Source: Roseospira navarrensis (GTDB lineage Bacteria > Pseudomonadota > Alphaproteobacteria > Rhodospirillales > Rhodospirillaceae). Taken from it: 64,000 nt of DNA. A program made the translations under genes and the position numbers. The stretch is from contig NZ_WIVE01000016.1 in assembly GCF_009601025.1 (NCBI RefSeq), positions 1-64,000 of the forward strand, written 5' to 3'. Position 1 is the stretch's first letter. Each line of letters opens with the position of its first letter. Under the pieces are notes generated by a model. That model was given only the letters and a program-made list of their open reading frames with translations, ran no database searches and was not told the origin of the DNA. Shown in pieces: positions 1-7,315 of this stretch.

Positions 1-1
1 C

Positions 2-172
<171 letters not shown>

Positions 173-173
173 G

Positions 174-349
174 TTGATGACACATTTCAATTTTAGGGGG
201 TCATCCTGAGGGAGCCCCCGCGACCATCGTTGCGATGGTCGCGCGCCTTTGCGGCGACGCGACGCGTCGCCGGGGGCGACCGAAGGATCTCGTGAGGTGG
301 GGTCCCCTTCCACCGTGTCACGGAACGGCAATCCCAGTTCGGAGCCCTG
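174..349. repeat. Right half of a palindromic repeat element (family B), next to the IS110 end
   Basis: From about 174 the sequence GATGACACA, an AT-rich linker and GTCATCCTGAGGG match the centre of the dispersed elements at 6900 and 19508. A long hairpin follows, then GAAGGATCTCG near 284-294, then a tail ending TTCGGAGCCCTG at 338-349. The tail aligns with the right end of the 19508-19703 element, whose other end begins with the inverted form CAGGGCTCCGAA. The left half of this copy is missing and its place is taken by the IS110 end, which suggests the IS inserted into the element. The hairpin here is longer than in the other copy. No gene is supported between 173 and 478. Confidence 0.6.
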
Positions 350-478
350 GCGGGGATTGGGCCGGGATTGGCGCGACCCGCGCGGCGTACTATACCAATC
401 CCCTCGACCAAAGCCGGGGGCGCGGATCATTGGCCCCCGGTGCCGCCGCCGTCGCCGCCCAGCCGAGGGGGAACCGCC

Positions 479-1129
479 ATGCCGACCGAGGACCAAGCCC
501 TGAGCCTGGCGCAGGGGCTGTGCACCCGCCTGTGTCATGATCTGGCCGGCCCGGTGGGCGCCATCGGGTCCGGGGCGGAGCTGCTGTCCGAGGAAGGCGG
601 CGCGGACCCCCAGGTGGTCGCGCTGCTGTCCGACAGCGCGGCCAGCGCCACCGCCCGCCTGCGGCTGCTGCGCGCGGTGCTGGGCGCGCCGACGGGGCGC
701 GGCCTCGCCCCCAGCGAGGCCAAGGCCCTGCTCGCCGCCCACCTGATGTCGCGGGCGGGCCATGCCCGGGCGCCGAGCCTGGACTGGGGCGTGGTCGGCA
801 CCGGCGACGACGACGCCATCCGGGCGCGGGTGCAGGTGCTGCTGAACCTGTGCCTCGCCGCGCTGGACGCCGTGCCCCGCTGCGAGCGGCTGACGGTCAC
901 CGACCAGGGCGGCGGATCGTTCGAGGTCACGGCCAGCGGGCCGGGCGCGCCGCGCGAAGCGCCGCTGGGGGCGCTCACCGACGGCGCCGCCGGGACCGAC
1001 GACGGCGACCTGGATCCGATGACCGTCCAGGCGGTCTACGCCGGCCGGCTGACGCGAGCGCTCGGGTTCGGGCTGCGGGTGGAGCGTCTGCCGGGCGTGC
1101 TGCATATCCTGGGGCGGGCGGGTGGCTGA
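479..1129 (+). CDS. chpT: ChpT-like histidine phosphotransferase
   Basis: 216 residues. The N-terminal helix contains LCTRLCHDLAGPVGAIGSG, the dimerisation/phosphotransfer motif of ChpT-type proteins, with His20 as the likely phosphoacceptor. The rest resembles a degenerate Bergerat-fold kinase domain without ATP-binding boxes. In Caulobacter ChpT relays phosphate from the hybrid kinase CckA to CtrA and CpdR in the cytoplasm. Here the gene lies 289 bp before cheA on the same strand, so a role in a chemotaxis relay is also possible. The ATG at 479 is chosen because GAGGGGG precedes it at a good distance and the conserved domain starts right after; upstream in-frame ATGs lie in repeat sequence. 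Family call is solid; the partner is inferred. Confidence 0.8.
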   Translation: MPTEDQALSLAQGLCTRLCHDLAGPVGAIGSGAELLSEEGGADPQVVALLSDSAASATARLRLLRAVLGAPTGRGLAPSEAKALLAAHLMSRAGHARAPSLDWGVVGTGDDDAIRARVQVLLNLCLAALDAVPRCERLTVTDQGGGSFEVTASGPGAPREAPLGALTDGAAGTDDGDLDPMTVQAVYAGRLTRALGFGLRVERLPGVLHILGRAGG

Positions 1130-1169
1130 CCCGGGTCAGCCCGGCCGCCCCACCGCGCACAACAACCGG

Positions 1170-1207
1170 ATCCTTTATTTTTCCGGAAAGGATTCTCGTG
1201 GTATAAG
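1170..1207 (+). promoter_or_regulatory. Possible promoter or attenuating hairpin upstream of cheA
   Basis: The 289-bp chpT-cheA gap holds an AT-rich patch. ATCCTTT (1170-1176) and AAAGGAT (1187-1193) can form a 7-bp hairpin, followed by TATAAG at 1202-1207 that could be a -10 element. The matching -35 position (1179-1184, TTTTCC) is poor. I see no sigma-28 flagellar consensus. Read this as a possible internal start for cheA, not an established promoter. Confidence 0.25.
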
Positions 1208-1418
1208 TCACCGGACTATCGTGCGGCATGGTCCGGTTTCGTATGCCCTGTCTTTCCGTGCCCTGTTTTTCCGTGCTTCGTGCTGACCGCCTTGGTGATG
1301 ACCGCCTTGCGGCCCTTTTTCCGCTGCCAGAAGGCAGGCCCCCCATCGCCCCTCGGATGTCTGTGGCCGGCACGTCGGTCGCCGCGCCCGCCTCCGGGGC
1401 TCAGAGGAGAATCCCGAT

Positions 1419-4301
1419 ATGGATGATCTGCTCAGCGAATTCCTGACCGAGACCTCGGAAAGCCTGGCCACGCTGGACGTGGAACTGGTCCACCTGGAGC
1501 AGAACCCCAACGACCGGGACATCCTCTCCAACATCTTCCGGCTGGTGCACACCATCAAGGGCACCTGTGGGTTCCTCGGCCTGCCGCGCCTGGAGAGTCT
1601 GGCGCACGCCGGCGAGAACGTGTTGGGCAAGTTCCGCGACGGGGAACTGGAGGTCTCGGCCGAGGCCGTGACGGTCATCCTGCACACCATCGACCGCATC
1701 AAGGACATCCTGAACCACCTGGAGCAGACCGAATCGGAGCCCGAGGGCACCGACCAGGACCTGAAGGAGCAACTGAACGCCCTGGCCGCCGGCCGCTCCA
1801 TCGCCGACGCGGCCCCGGCCGCCGCCGCCACGCCGCCGGCCGCGAAGGCCGAGCCCGCGCCCTCGGGCGGCGGTCCGGTCCAGGACGACAAAGGATACCC
1901 GGTCGCCGCCGAACTGCTCGCCGAGGTGGAAGAGGCCCTGAACAAGGGCAAGCGCGCCGCGACGGAAGAGGAAATCGCCGCCGAGGCCGCCGCCGAGGCC
2001 GCGCGCGAAGCCGCCGCCCAGGCCTCCAAGGCCGCCGCCGGCATCCCCGACGATCCGGGCGCGGCCGCCCCGCAGGCCGAGGCCCCCAAGGCCGACGCCC
2101 CGAAGGCGGAGGCGCCCAAGGCCAAGAAGGCCCCGCCCGCCAAGGCCGCCGTGCCCGCCAAGACCGATCAGGCCCCCGCCGGCGACGGCGCCAAGAAGGA
2201 ATCCGTCGCCGCCCAGAGCATCCGCGTCAACGTGGAGCTGCTGGAAAAGCTGATGACCCTGGTCTCGGAACTGGTGCTGACGCGCAACCAGCTCCTCCAG
2301 ATGGTCCGGGGCAGCGACGATTCGGAATTCGCCGCCCCCCTGCAGCGGCTGTCGCACATCACGTCCGACCTGCAGGAAGGCGTGATGAAGACCCGCATGC
2401 AGCCCATCGGCAACGCCTGGGCCAAGCTGCCGCGCATCGTGCGCGACCTGGCCACGGAAATGGGCAAGAAGATCGACCTGCAGATGTTCGGCGCCGACAC
2501 CGAACTGGACCGGCAGGTGCTGGAGCTCATCAAGGACCCGCTCACCCACATGGTGCGCAACTCCGGCGACCACGGTCTGGAGTACCCGGATGAGCGACTC
2601 GGCGCCGGCAAGCCCGAGGTGGGCATCATCAAGCTGAACGCCTATCACGAGGGCGGGCACATCATCATCGAGATTTCCGATGACGGCCGCGGTCTCAATC
2701 TGGCGCGCATCAAGGAAAAGGCCGTCGCCAACGGTCTCGCCAGCGAGGCCGAGATCGAGGCCATGAGCGACCAGCAGATCGCCCAGTTCATCTTCAAGGC
2801 CGGTCTGTCCACCGCCGAGAAGGTCACCAGCGTCTCCGGGCGCGGCGTCGGCATGGACGTGGTGCGCACCAACATCGAGAAGATCGGCGGCACCGTCGAG
2901 CTGAAGACGTGGCCCGGCAAGGGCTCCACCTTCATCATCAAGATCCCGCTGACCCTGGCCATCGTGTCCGGCCTGATCGTGGAAAGCTCGGGCGAGCGCT
3001 TCGCCATCCCGCAGATCTCGGTCCTGGAACTGGTGCGCGTCACCGACAAGTCCGAAACCCGCATCGAGCGCATCAACCGCGCCCCGGTGCTGCGCCTGCG
3101 CGACCGCCTGTTGCCGCTCACCTCGCTCGCCGTGCTGCTGCGCCTGGACGAGGACCGCGACAGCATCGAGGATGAGGTCAAGGGCCAGGACGAGACCTTC
3201 ATCGTCGTCACCCAGGTCGGCACCTATACCTTCGGCATCATCGTGGACCGGGTGTTCGACACCGAGGAAATCGTGGTCAAGCCGGTGGCGCCCATCCTGC
3301 GGCACATCAGCATGTTCTCGGGCAACACGATCCTCGGCGACGGCAGCGTCATCATGATCCTGGACCCCAACGGCATCGCCGGGGCGATCGGGGAGACGAC
3401 CATGGGCACCGCCGGCGCCGCCGCCGAGACCATGACCGCCCGCGAGGGCCATACGGCCACCGACACCACCTCGCTGCTGATCTTCCGCGCCGGCTCCAAC
3501 GAGCTGAAGGCCGTGCCGCTGGGGCTGGTGGCCCGCCTGGAGGAAATCGAGGTCGAGAAGGTCGAATACAGCTACGGCAAGCCGGTGGTGCAGTACCGGG
3601 GCGAGCTGATGCCGCTGATCGGCGTGGACGGCATGATGGGCATGAAGACCGAGGGCCGGCAGCCGGTGCTCGTGTTCTCCGACCGCGAGCGCTCCATGGG
3701 CCTGATGGTGGACGAGATCGTCGATATCGTGCAGGAGCACCTGAAGGTCGAGCTGAAGGCCGAGCAGATGGGCGTGATCGGCACGGCCGTCCTGAACGGC
3801 AAGGCGACCGACATCATCGACACCGGCTACTATCTGACCCAGGCGTTCGGCGACTGGTTCGGCAGCCTGGACGGCCAGGAGCAGGGCGGCGGCAAGGCGC
3901 GGTCGGTGCTGATGGTCGATGACAGCCCGTTCTTCCGCAACCTGCTCAGCCCGCTGCTGTCTGCCGCCGGCTTCAACGTCACCACGGTGGGCAGCGCGGC
4001 CGAGGCCCTGGACCTGCACGAGCGCGGCAAGACCTACGACGCCATCATCAGCGACATCGAGATGCCGGAGATGAACGGCTTCGAGTTCGCCGAGGCGGTG
4101 CGCGAAACGGCCAACTGGTCCGAGTTGCCGCTGATCGCCCTGTCCTCGCATGCCACCGAACAGGACCTGGAACGCGGCCGCGCGGCCGGGTTCGACGACT
4201 ACGTGGCCAAGTTCGACCGCGACGCCCTGCTGGTCTCGCTGCAGCAGATCATTGCCGAGCGGACGGGCGAGCACCAGGACGCGGACACCGGCGCGATCTA
4301 G
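1419..4301 (+). CDS. cheA: CheA-type hybrid chemotaxis histidine kinase (Hpt - kinase - CheW - CheW - REC)
   Basis: 960 residues. Domains in order: Hpt (about 1-110, phospho-His44 in RLVHTIKGTCGFL); a long Ala/Pro/Lys-rich linker (about 125-260) with KAEAPKA-type repeats; dimerisation helices (about 268-330); a CheA ATPase (N-box near Asn381, then DDGRG and SGRGVGMDVV); two CheW-like domains (about 515-660 and 680-815); and a receiver domain from about 828 with phospho-Asp879. The kinase senses receptor state through the CheW domains and phosphorylates response regulators. The N-box reads VRNSGDHG where most CheAs have VRNSLDHG. The ATG at 1419 has AGAGGAGA 8 bp upstream. chpT precedes it, but no separate cheW, cheY, cheB or cheR follows. 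The fused REC may be a phosphate sink or a built-in output. Confidence 0.9.
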   Translation: MDDLLSEFLTETSESLATLDVELVHLEQNPNDRDILSNIFRLVHTIKGTCGFLGLPRLESLAHAGENVLGKFRDGELEVSAEAVTVILHTIDRIKDILNHLEQTESEPEGTDQDLKEQLNALAAGRSIADAAPAAAATPPAAKAEPAPSGGGPVQDDKGYPVAAELLAEVEEALNKGKRAATEEEIAAEAAAEAAREAAAQASKAAAGIPDDPGAAAPQAEAPKADAPKAEAPKAKKAPPAKAAVPAKTDQAPAGDGAKKESVAAQSIRVNVELLEKLMTLVSELVLTRNQLLQMVRGSDDSEFAAPLQRLSHITSDLQEGVMKTRMQPIGNAWAKLPRIVRDLATEMGKKIDLQMFGADTELDRQVLELIKDPLTHMVRNSGDHGLEYPDERLGAGKPEVGIIKLNAYHEGGHIIIEISDDGRGLNLARIKEKAVANGLASEAEIEAMSDQQIAQFIFKAGLSTAEKVTSVSGRGVGMDVVRTNIEKIGGTVELKTWPGKGSTFIIKIPLTLAIVSGLIVESSGERFAIPQISVLELVRVTDKSETRIERINRAPVLRLRDRLLPLTSLAVLLRLDEDRDSIEDEVKGQDETFIVVTQVGTYTFGIIVDRVFDTEEIVVKPVAPILRHISMFSGNTILGDGSVIMILDPNGIAGAIGETTMGTAGAAAETMTAREGHTATDTTSLLIFRAGSNELKAVPLGLVARLEEIEVEKVEYSYGKPVVQYRGELMPLIGVDGMMGMKTEGRQPVLVFSDRERSMGLMVDEIVDIVQEHLKVELKAEQMGVIGTAVLNGKATDIIDTGYYLTQAFGDWFGSLDGQEQGGGKARSVLMVDDSPFFRNLLSPLLSAAGFNVTTVGSAAEALDLHERGKTYDAIISDIEMPEMNGFEFAEAVRETANWSELPLIALSSHATEQDLERGRAAGFDDYVAKFDRDALLVSLQQIIAERTGEHQDADTGAI

Positions 4302-4313
4302 GCGCCGGCCATC

Positions 4314-4394
4314 GCGGAGACCCGTAGGGCGGGTTCGCCGCGCCCGTTTCCCTTGGGAAACGCGGCGGGGCAACCCGCCGACGGCGGAGACCCG
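4314..4394. repeat. TAGGGCGGG palindromic repeat flanked by an 11-bp direct repeat
   Basis: The 59 bp from 4325 to 4383 form an imperfect palindrome (GGGCGGGTTCGCCGCG ... CGGCGGGGCAACCCGCC, with GTTTCCC/GGGAAAC at the centre). GCGGAGACCCG occurs exactly on both sides, at 4314-4324 and 4384-4394, which looks like a target duplication. Related palindromes are at 7146-7248, near 14618 and near 48039. The element lies in the 428-bp space between the convergent cheA and leuA genes, where no coding sequence is supported. Confidence 0.55.
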
Positions 4395-4508
4395 CGGGGA
4401 CTCCGTGGCGCCTCAGTCCAACGGTGAGAGGGTCCGTCCCTCGCCGTCTCTTTCGGGCTGTGTCCGCCGCCGCTGCTGACCTTTGCCGGTTGCGTCGATA
4501 CGCGGACC

Positions 4509-4591
4509 GCTCTGTGTTCTTCGTGTCTCTGTGGTGAACCCTGCGCCGCCGAACCGGGGAACACACCACAGAGGCACAAAGGACACGGAGC
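4509..4591. repeat. 28-bp inverted repeat of the CTCTGTGTTC / CACCACAGAGGCAC type
   Basis: The left arm 4509-4536 and right arm 4564-4591 are complementary at 24 of 28 positions around a 27-nt loop, making a strong hairpin between cheA and leuA. Partial relatives of one arm occur near 14803-14832 (TGTTCTTTGTGTCTTGGTGG) and near 24563-24583. Similar low-GC palindromes are scattered in many bacterial genomes. There is no U-tract, so I do not call it a terminator, although it could serve either convergent gene. Confidence 0.5.
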
Positions 4592-4729
4592 GTTGGTCAC
4601 TCGGCCGATCCCGTCGGCAGGCTGACGAAAGGGGGTTCGCGAGGACCGGCGAAGGCGGCGCGATGCCAGGGTTTCGGGCGGGTGATCACCGCCCGCCCGG
4701 CATCATGGCCGGATCCCCCGCCGCCGCGC

Positions 4730-6490
4730 CTACTCCGCCGCCCCGGCGGTGGTGGTGGCGGTGGCGTCCTCCTTGACCTTCTGGGTCGAGCGCGCCCCGC
4801 CCGAGCTGCCGGCCGCGTTCAGGCGGCGCACCCGGTTCACCGACGACAGGATGGCGTTCAGCGAGGCCTGCACGATGTTGGTGTGCCGTCCGACGCCGTA
4901 CATGGGCGCGTGCCCCTCGGCCTTCATCTCCACATAGGCATAGGCCTGCGCGTTGGCGCCCACGCCGAGCGCGTGCTCGGAGTAGTTCACCACCTCAAGC
5001 GCCATGCCCAGGTCCTGGCGCAGGGCATCGACGAAGGCATCCAGCGGGCCGTTGCCGCGCCCGCTGATCTTCCGCTCTTGGCCGCTGACGCTCAGCACGG
5101 CGTCCAGCACGCGCACGTCCGAGGCGTGGGTGTCGGGCACGGTGCGGTATTCCTTCAGCGCCATGTCGCCTGGATGCTGGGCGAGGTACTCCCCTTCGAA
5201 GATGTCCCACAACTGCTTGGCCGTGACCTCGCCTTCGCTCTCGTCGGTGATGTGCTGCACCACGCCGGAGAACTCGACCTGCAGGGTGCGCGGCATCTGA
5301 AGGGCGTGGTCCCGCTCCAGGATATGCGCCACGCCGCCCTTGCCGGACTGGCTGTTGATGCGGATGACGGCCTCGTACGTCCGGCCCACGTCGGTCGGGT
5401 CGATGGGCAGGTACGGCACCTCCCACACGCCGCTGTTGGACTGGCGCAGGGCGCGCAGGCCCTTGTTGATGGCGTCCTGGTGCGAGCCCGAGAACGCCGT
5501 GAACACCAGTTCGCCGGCGTAGGGGTGGCGCGGATGGATCGGCAGGCGGGTGCAGTACTCGGACATCCGGACCAGCTCCGGCATGTTGGAGCAGTCCAGG
5601 CCCGGGTCGATCCCCTGCGTGAACATGTTGAGCGCCAGTGTGACCAGGTCCACGTTGCCGGTGCGCTCGCCGTTGCCGAACAGGGTGCCCTCGACGCGCT
5701 GGGCTCCGGCCATGAGCGCCAGTTCCGTGGCGGCGATGCCGGTGCCCCGGTCGTTGTGGGGGTGGACCGAAATGATGAGGCTGTCCCGGTTCTTCACGTG
5801 CCGGCAGAACCATTCGATCTGGTCGGCATAGACGTTCGGGGTGGCCATCTCCACCGTGCTGGGCAGGTTGACGATCAACCGCTTGTCGGGCGTGGGCTGA
5901 TAGACATCCATGACCGCCTCGACGATCTCCACCGCGAAGTCCAGTTCGGTGCCGGTGAAGCTCTCGGGCGAGTACTGGTAGACGATCTCGGTGTCGGTCT
6001 CGTCGGCGAGGCGGTGGATCAGTTCGGCGCCCTGGCGGGCGATGTCGATGATCCCGGGGCGGTCCATGCCGAACACCACGCGGCGCTGCAGCGTCGAGGT
6101 CGAGTTGTAGACGTGGACCACCGCGCGCTTGCAGCCCTCCAGCGCCTCGAAGGTGCGACGGATGAGCGGTTCGCGCGCCTGCACGAGCACCTGAAGGGTG
6201 ACGTCCTCGGGCACCATGTCGTGCTCGATCAGGTAGCGGGCGAAATCGAAATCGGTCTGCGAGGCGGCCGGGAAGCCGATCTCGATCTCCTTGAAGCCCA
6301 TCGCCACCAGGGCGTTGTACAGCCGCGCCTTGCGCTCGATGCCCATGGGCTCGACCAGGGCCTGGTTGCCGTCGCGCAGGTCCACCGAGGCCCAGATGGG
6401 CGGCTGGGTGATGGTCGCCGACGGCCAGCGGCGGTCGGGGAGGGCGATGGGCGGGAACGGTTTGTACTTGGTGGTGGGGTCCACTCGCAT
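4730..6490 (-). CDS. leuA: 2-isopropylmalate synthase
   Basis: 586 residues. It condenses acetyl-CoA with 2-oxoisovalerate, the first committed step of leucine synthesis, in the cytoplasm. The N-terminus (PFPPIALPDRRWPS, then ASVDLRDGNQAL) and the HxH metal site (HPHNDRGTGIAATE, followed by GNGERTGNVDL) identify the TIM-barrel synthase. The N-terminal motif is that of the longer, yeast/actinobacterial-like LeuA class. The C-terminal part from about residue 440 fits the LeuA dimer domain that binds leucine for feedback inhibition. The ATG at 6490 has GGAG 8 nt upstream. A leucine-rich leader peptide and a promoter lie about 290 nt upstream, so attenuation is likely. leuD is elsewhere in the window (32954); leuC and leuB are not present. 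Confidence 0.95.
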   Translation of the reverse strand: MRVDPTTKYKPFPPIALPDRRWPSATITQPPIWASVDLRDGNQALVEPMGIERKARLYNALVAMGFKEIEIGFPAASQTDFDFARYLIEHDMVPEDVTLQVLVQAREPLIRRTFEALEGCKRAVVHVYNSTSTLQRRVVFGMDRPGIIDIARQGAELIHRLADETDTEIVYQYSPESFTGTELDFAVEIVEAVMDVYQPTPDKRLIVNLPSTVEMATPNVYADQIEWFCRHVKNRDSLIISVHPHNDRGTGIAATELALMAGAQRVEGTLFGNGERTGNVDLVTLALNMFTQGIDPGLDCSNMPELVRMSEYCTRLPIHPRHPYAGELVFTAFSGSHQDAINKGLRALRQSNSGVWEVPYLPIDPTDVGRTYEAVIRINSQSGKGGVAHILERDHALQMPRTLQVEFSGVVQHITDESEGEVTAKQLWDIFEGEYLAQHPGDMALKEYRTVPDTHASDVRVLDAVLSVSGQERKISGRGNGPLDAFVDALRQDLGMALEVVNYSEHALGVGANAQAYAYVEMKAEGHAPMYGVGRHTNIVQASLNAILSSVNRVRRLNAAGSSGGARSTQKVKEDATATTTAGAAE

Positions 6491-6776
6491 GGGACGGTCT
6501 CCGGTCGTCGCGGGGGCGTCTGTCGCCCGGGTCTACAGGATCATCTACAGGAATCGGGGCGTGGCCGTGATACGGCCGCCGGCGGGCCACGGCGAAGCGG
6601 GCCGGCGACCGCGCCCTAGTCGCGGCGGCGCGGGACGCGCGACAGGCGCGGCGGGAGACGGGCGGCCCGGATCGGCCGGACGGTCGGGATGGGAGCTCAT
6701 GGGGCGGACCTTGCGGGACGGCGGGGCTCTGGACGGGCCGTGGGCAGTGCGGAGCACACGCGCACGGTGGGGCTCG

Positions 6777-6845
6777 CTAGCGGCTTAGAGCCAGCGAGAG
6801 GTCCAGGCGTAGGGCCAGCGTCCTGATCGGCAGGGTCGTGAACAT
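6777..6845 (-). CDS. leuL: leu operon leader peptide (attenuator), probably leaderless
   Basis: A 22-codon frame on the minus strand begins ATG at 6845 and ends TAG at 6777-6779. Seven of 22 residues are Leu, at positions 5, 10, 12, 14, 16, 18 and 20, and two use the rare codon CTA (12 and 20). In DNA this GC-rich, alternate Leu codons are the mark of a leucine attenuator. The stretch CTCGCT...AGCGAG at the end of the peptide can pair across the stop codon and would act as the pause or anti-termination segment. No Shine-Dalgarno precedes the ATG; the predicted transcription start falls on its A, as known for the trpE leader of Sinorhizobium. I could not identify a clean U-tract terminator in the 286 nt before leuA, so the exact mechanism is open. 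Confidence 0.75.
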   Translation of the reverse strand: MFTTLPIRTLALRLDLSLALSR

Positions 6846-6852
6846 ACGGGAG

Positions 6853-6881
6853 ACGATGGCGATCCGGGACGGAGGCGTCAA
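6853..6881 (-). promoter_or_regulatory. Predicted promoter of the leu leader and leuA
   Basis: On the minus strand TTGACG (6881-6876) and CATCGT (6858-6853) are separated by 17 bp. Seven nucleotides after the -10 element comes the A of the leader ATG at 6845, so transcription would begin at the start codon. The -35 is good and the -10 is poor (3 of 6), which is not unusual in alphaproteobacteria. The 10-bp target duplication of the adjacent MITE ends at 6890, only 9 bp upstream of the -35. Confidence 0.5.
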
Positions 6882-6899
6882 GCCCTGAATGCCCGCGCC

Positions 6900-7118
6900 C
6901 AGGGCAACGGGTTCAGGTTAACATGACGGCCTGTTCCGCGCCGCCTGAGCAGGCCTCTCGAGATCCCTCGTCTCGCTTCGCTCACTCGGGATGACACACT
7001 AAAATGATAGGATGTCATCCTGAAGCCGCGAAGCGGCTGAAGGATCTCGGGGTGCAGGTCTCCGACCCCCTGCAAAGACCTGGAAGAGCGATCCCGTTCA
7101 CCTGAGCCCGTCGCCCTG
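6900..7118. mobile_element. MITE-like non-autonomous element, family A copy 1 (219 bp, exact 10-bp TSD)
   Basis: The ends are inverted repeats: CAGGGCAACGGGTTCAGG on the left and, on the opposite strand, CAGGGCGACGGGCTCAGG on the right; over 23 bp 20 positions agree. TGCCCGCGCC occurs immediately outside both ends (6890-6899 and 7119-7128), an exact 10-bp target duplication. The interior holds two REP-like hairpins facing each other, GAGATCC...GGATGAC and GTCATCC...GGATCTC, with a short AT-rich linker. There is no coding capacity. It is nearly identical to the copy at 63454-63671. It sits just upstream of the leuA leader promoter. Confidence 0.85.
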
Positions 7119-7145
7119 TGCCCGCGCCGCCGAGGCCATCGGATG

Positions 7146-7248
7146 TCGGGCGGGTTCGCCCCGCCCATTTCCCAGGGGGAAATTGTGGCGGGGCAACCCG
7201 CCGCAAGGCAGCGATACGGCGGGTTGGGCCTTCGGCGCGAACCCGCCC
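7146..7248. repeat. Two GGCGGGTT...AACCCGCC palindromes in tandem
   Basis: The first palindrome, about 7146-7203, pairs GGGCGGGTTCGCCCCGCC with GGCGGGGCAACCCGCC around CATTTCCC/GGGGAAATT. The second, about 7219-7247, is GCGGGTTGGGC-CTTCGGC-GCGAACCCGC. Both belong to the TAGGGCGGG palindrome family also seen at 4325 and 48039. They fill the gap between the MITE and the 3' end of selO and could act as a transcript-end structure, but there is no U-tract. Confidence 0.5.
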
Positions 7249-7315
7249 TACAAGGTCTCGCCGGTCGCCAAACGTGCCTTCACCCGGTTGCCCTGTCCCT
7301 GCCCCGGCGCCGCCG

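Noticed and set aside
1401-4373. A 990-codon open frame on the minus strand opposite cheA
   Set aside because: It is a shadow of the cheA codon pattern at high GC: His/Gly/Asp/Val/Leu-rich with no domain, and cheA itself is unmistakable.
6545-6757. A 70-codon minus-strand frame between the leu leader and leuA
   Set aside because: Pro/Arg-rich with no start signal; it lies in the leuA untranslated leader and looks like chance coding in GC-rich DNA.
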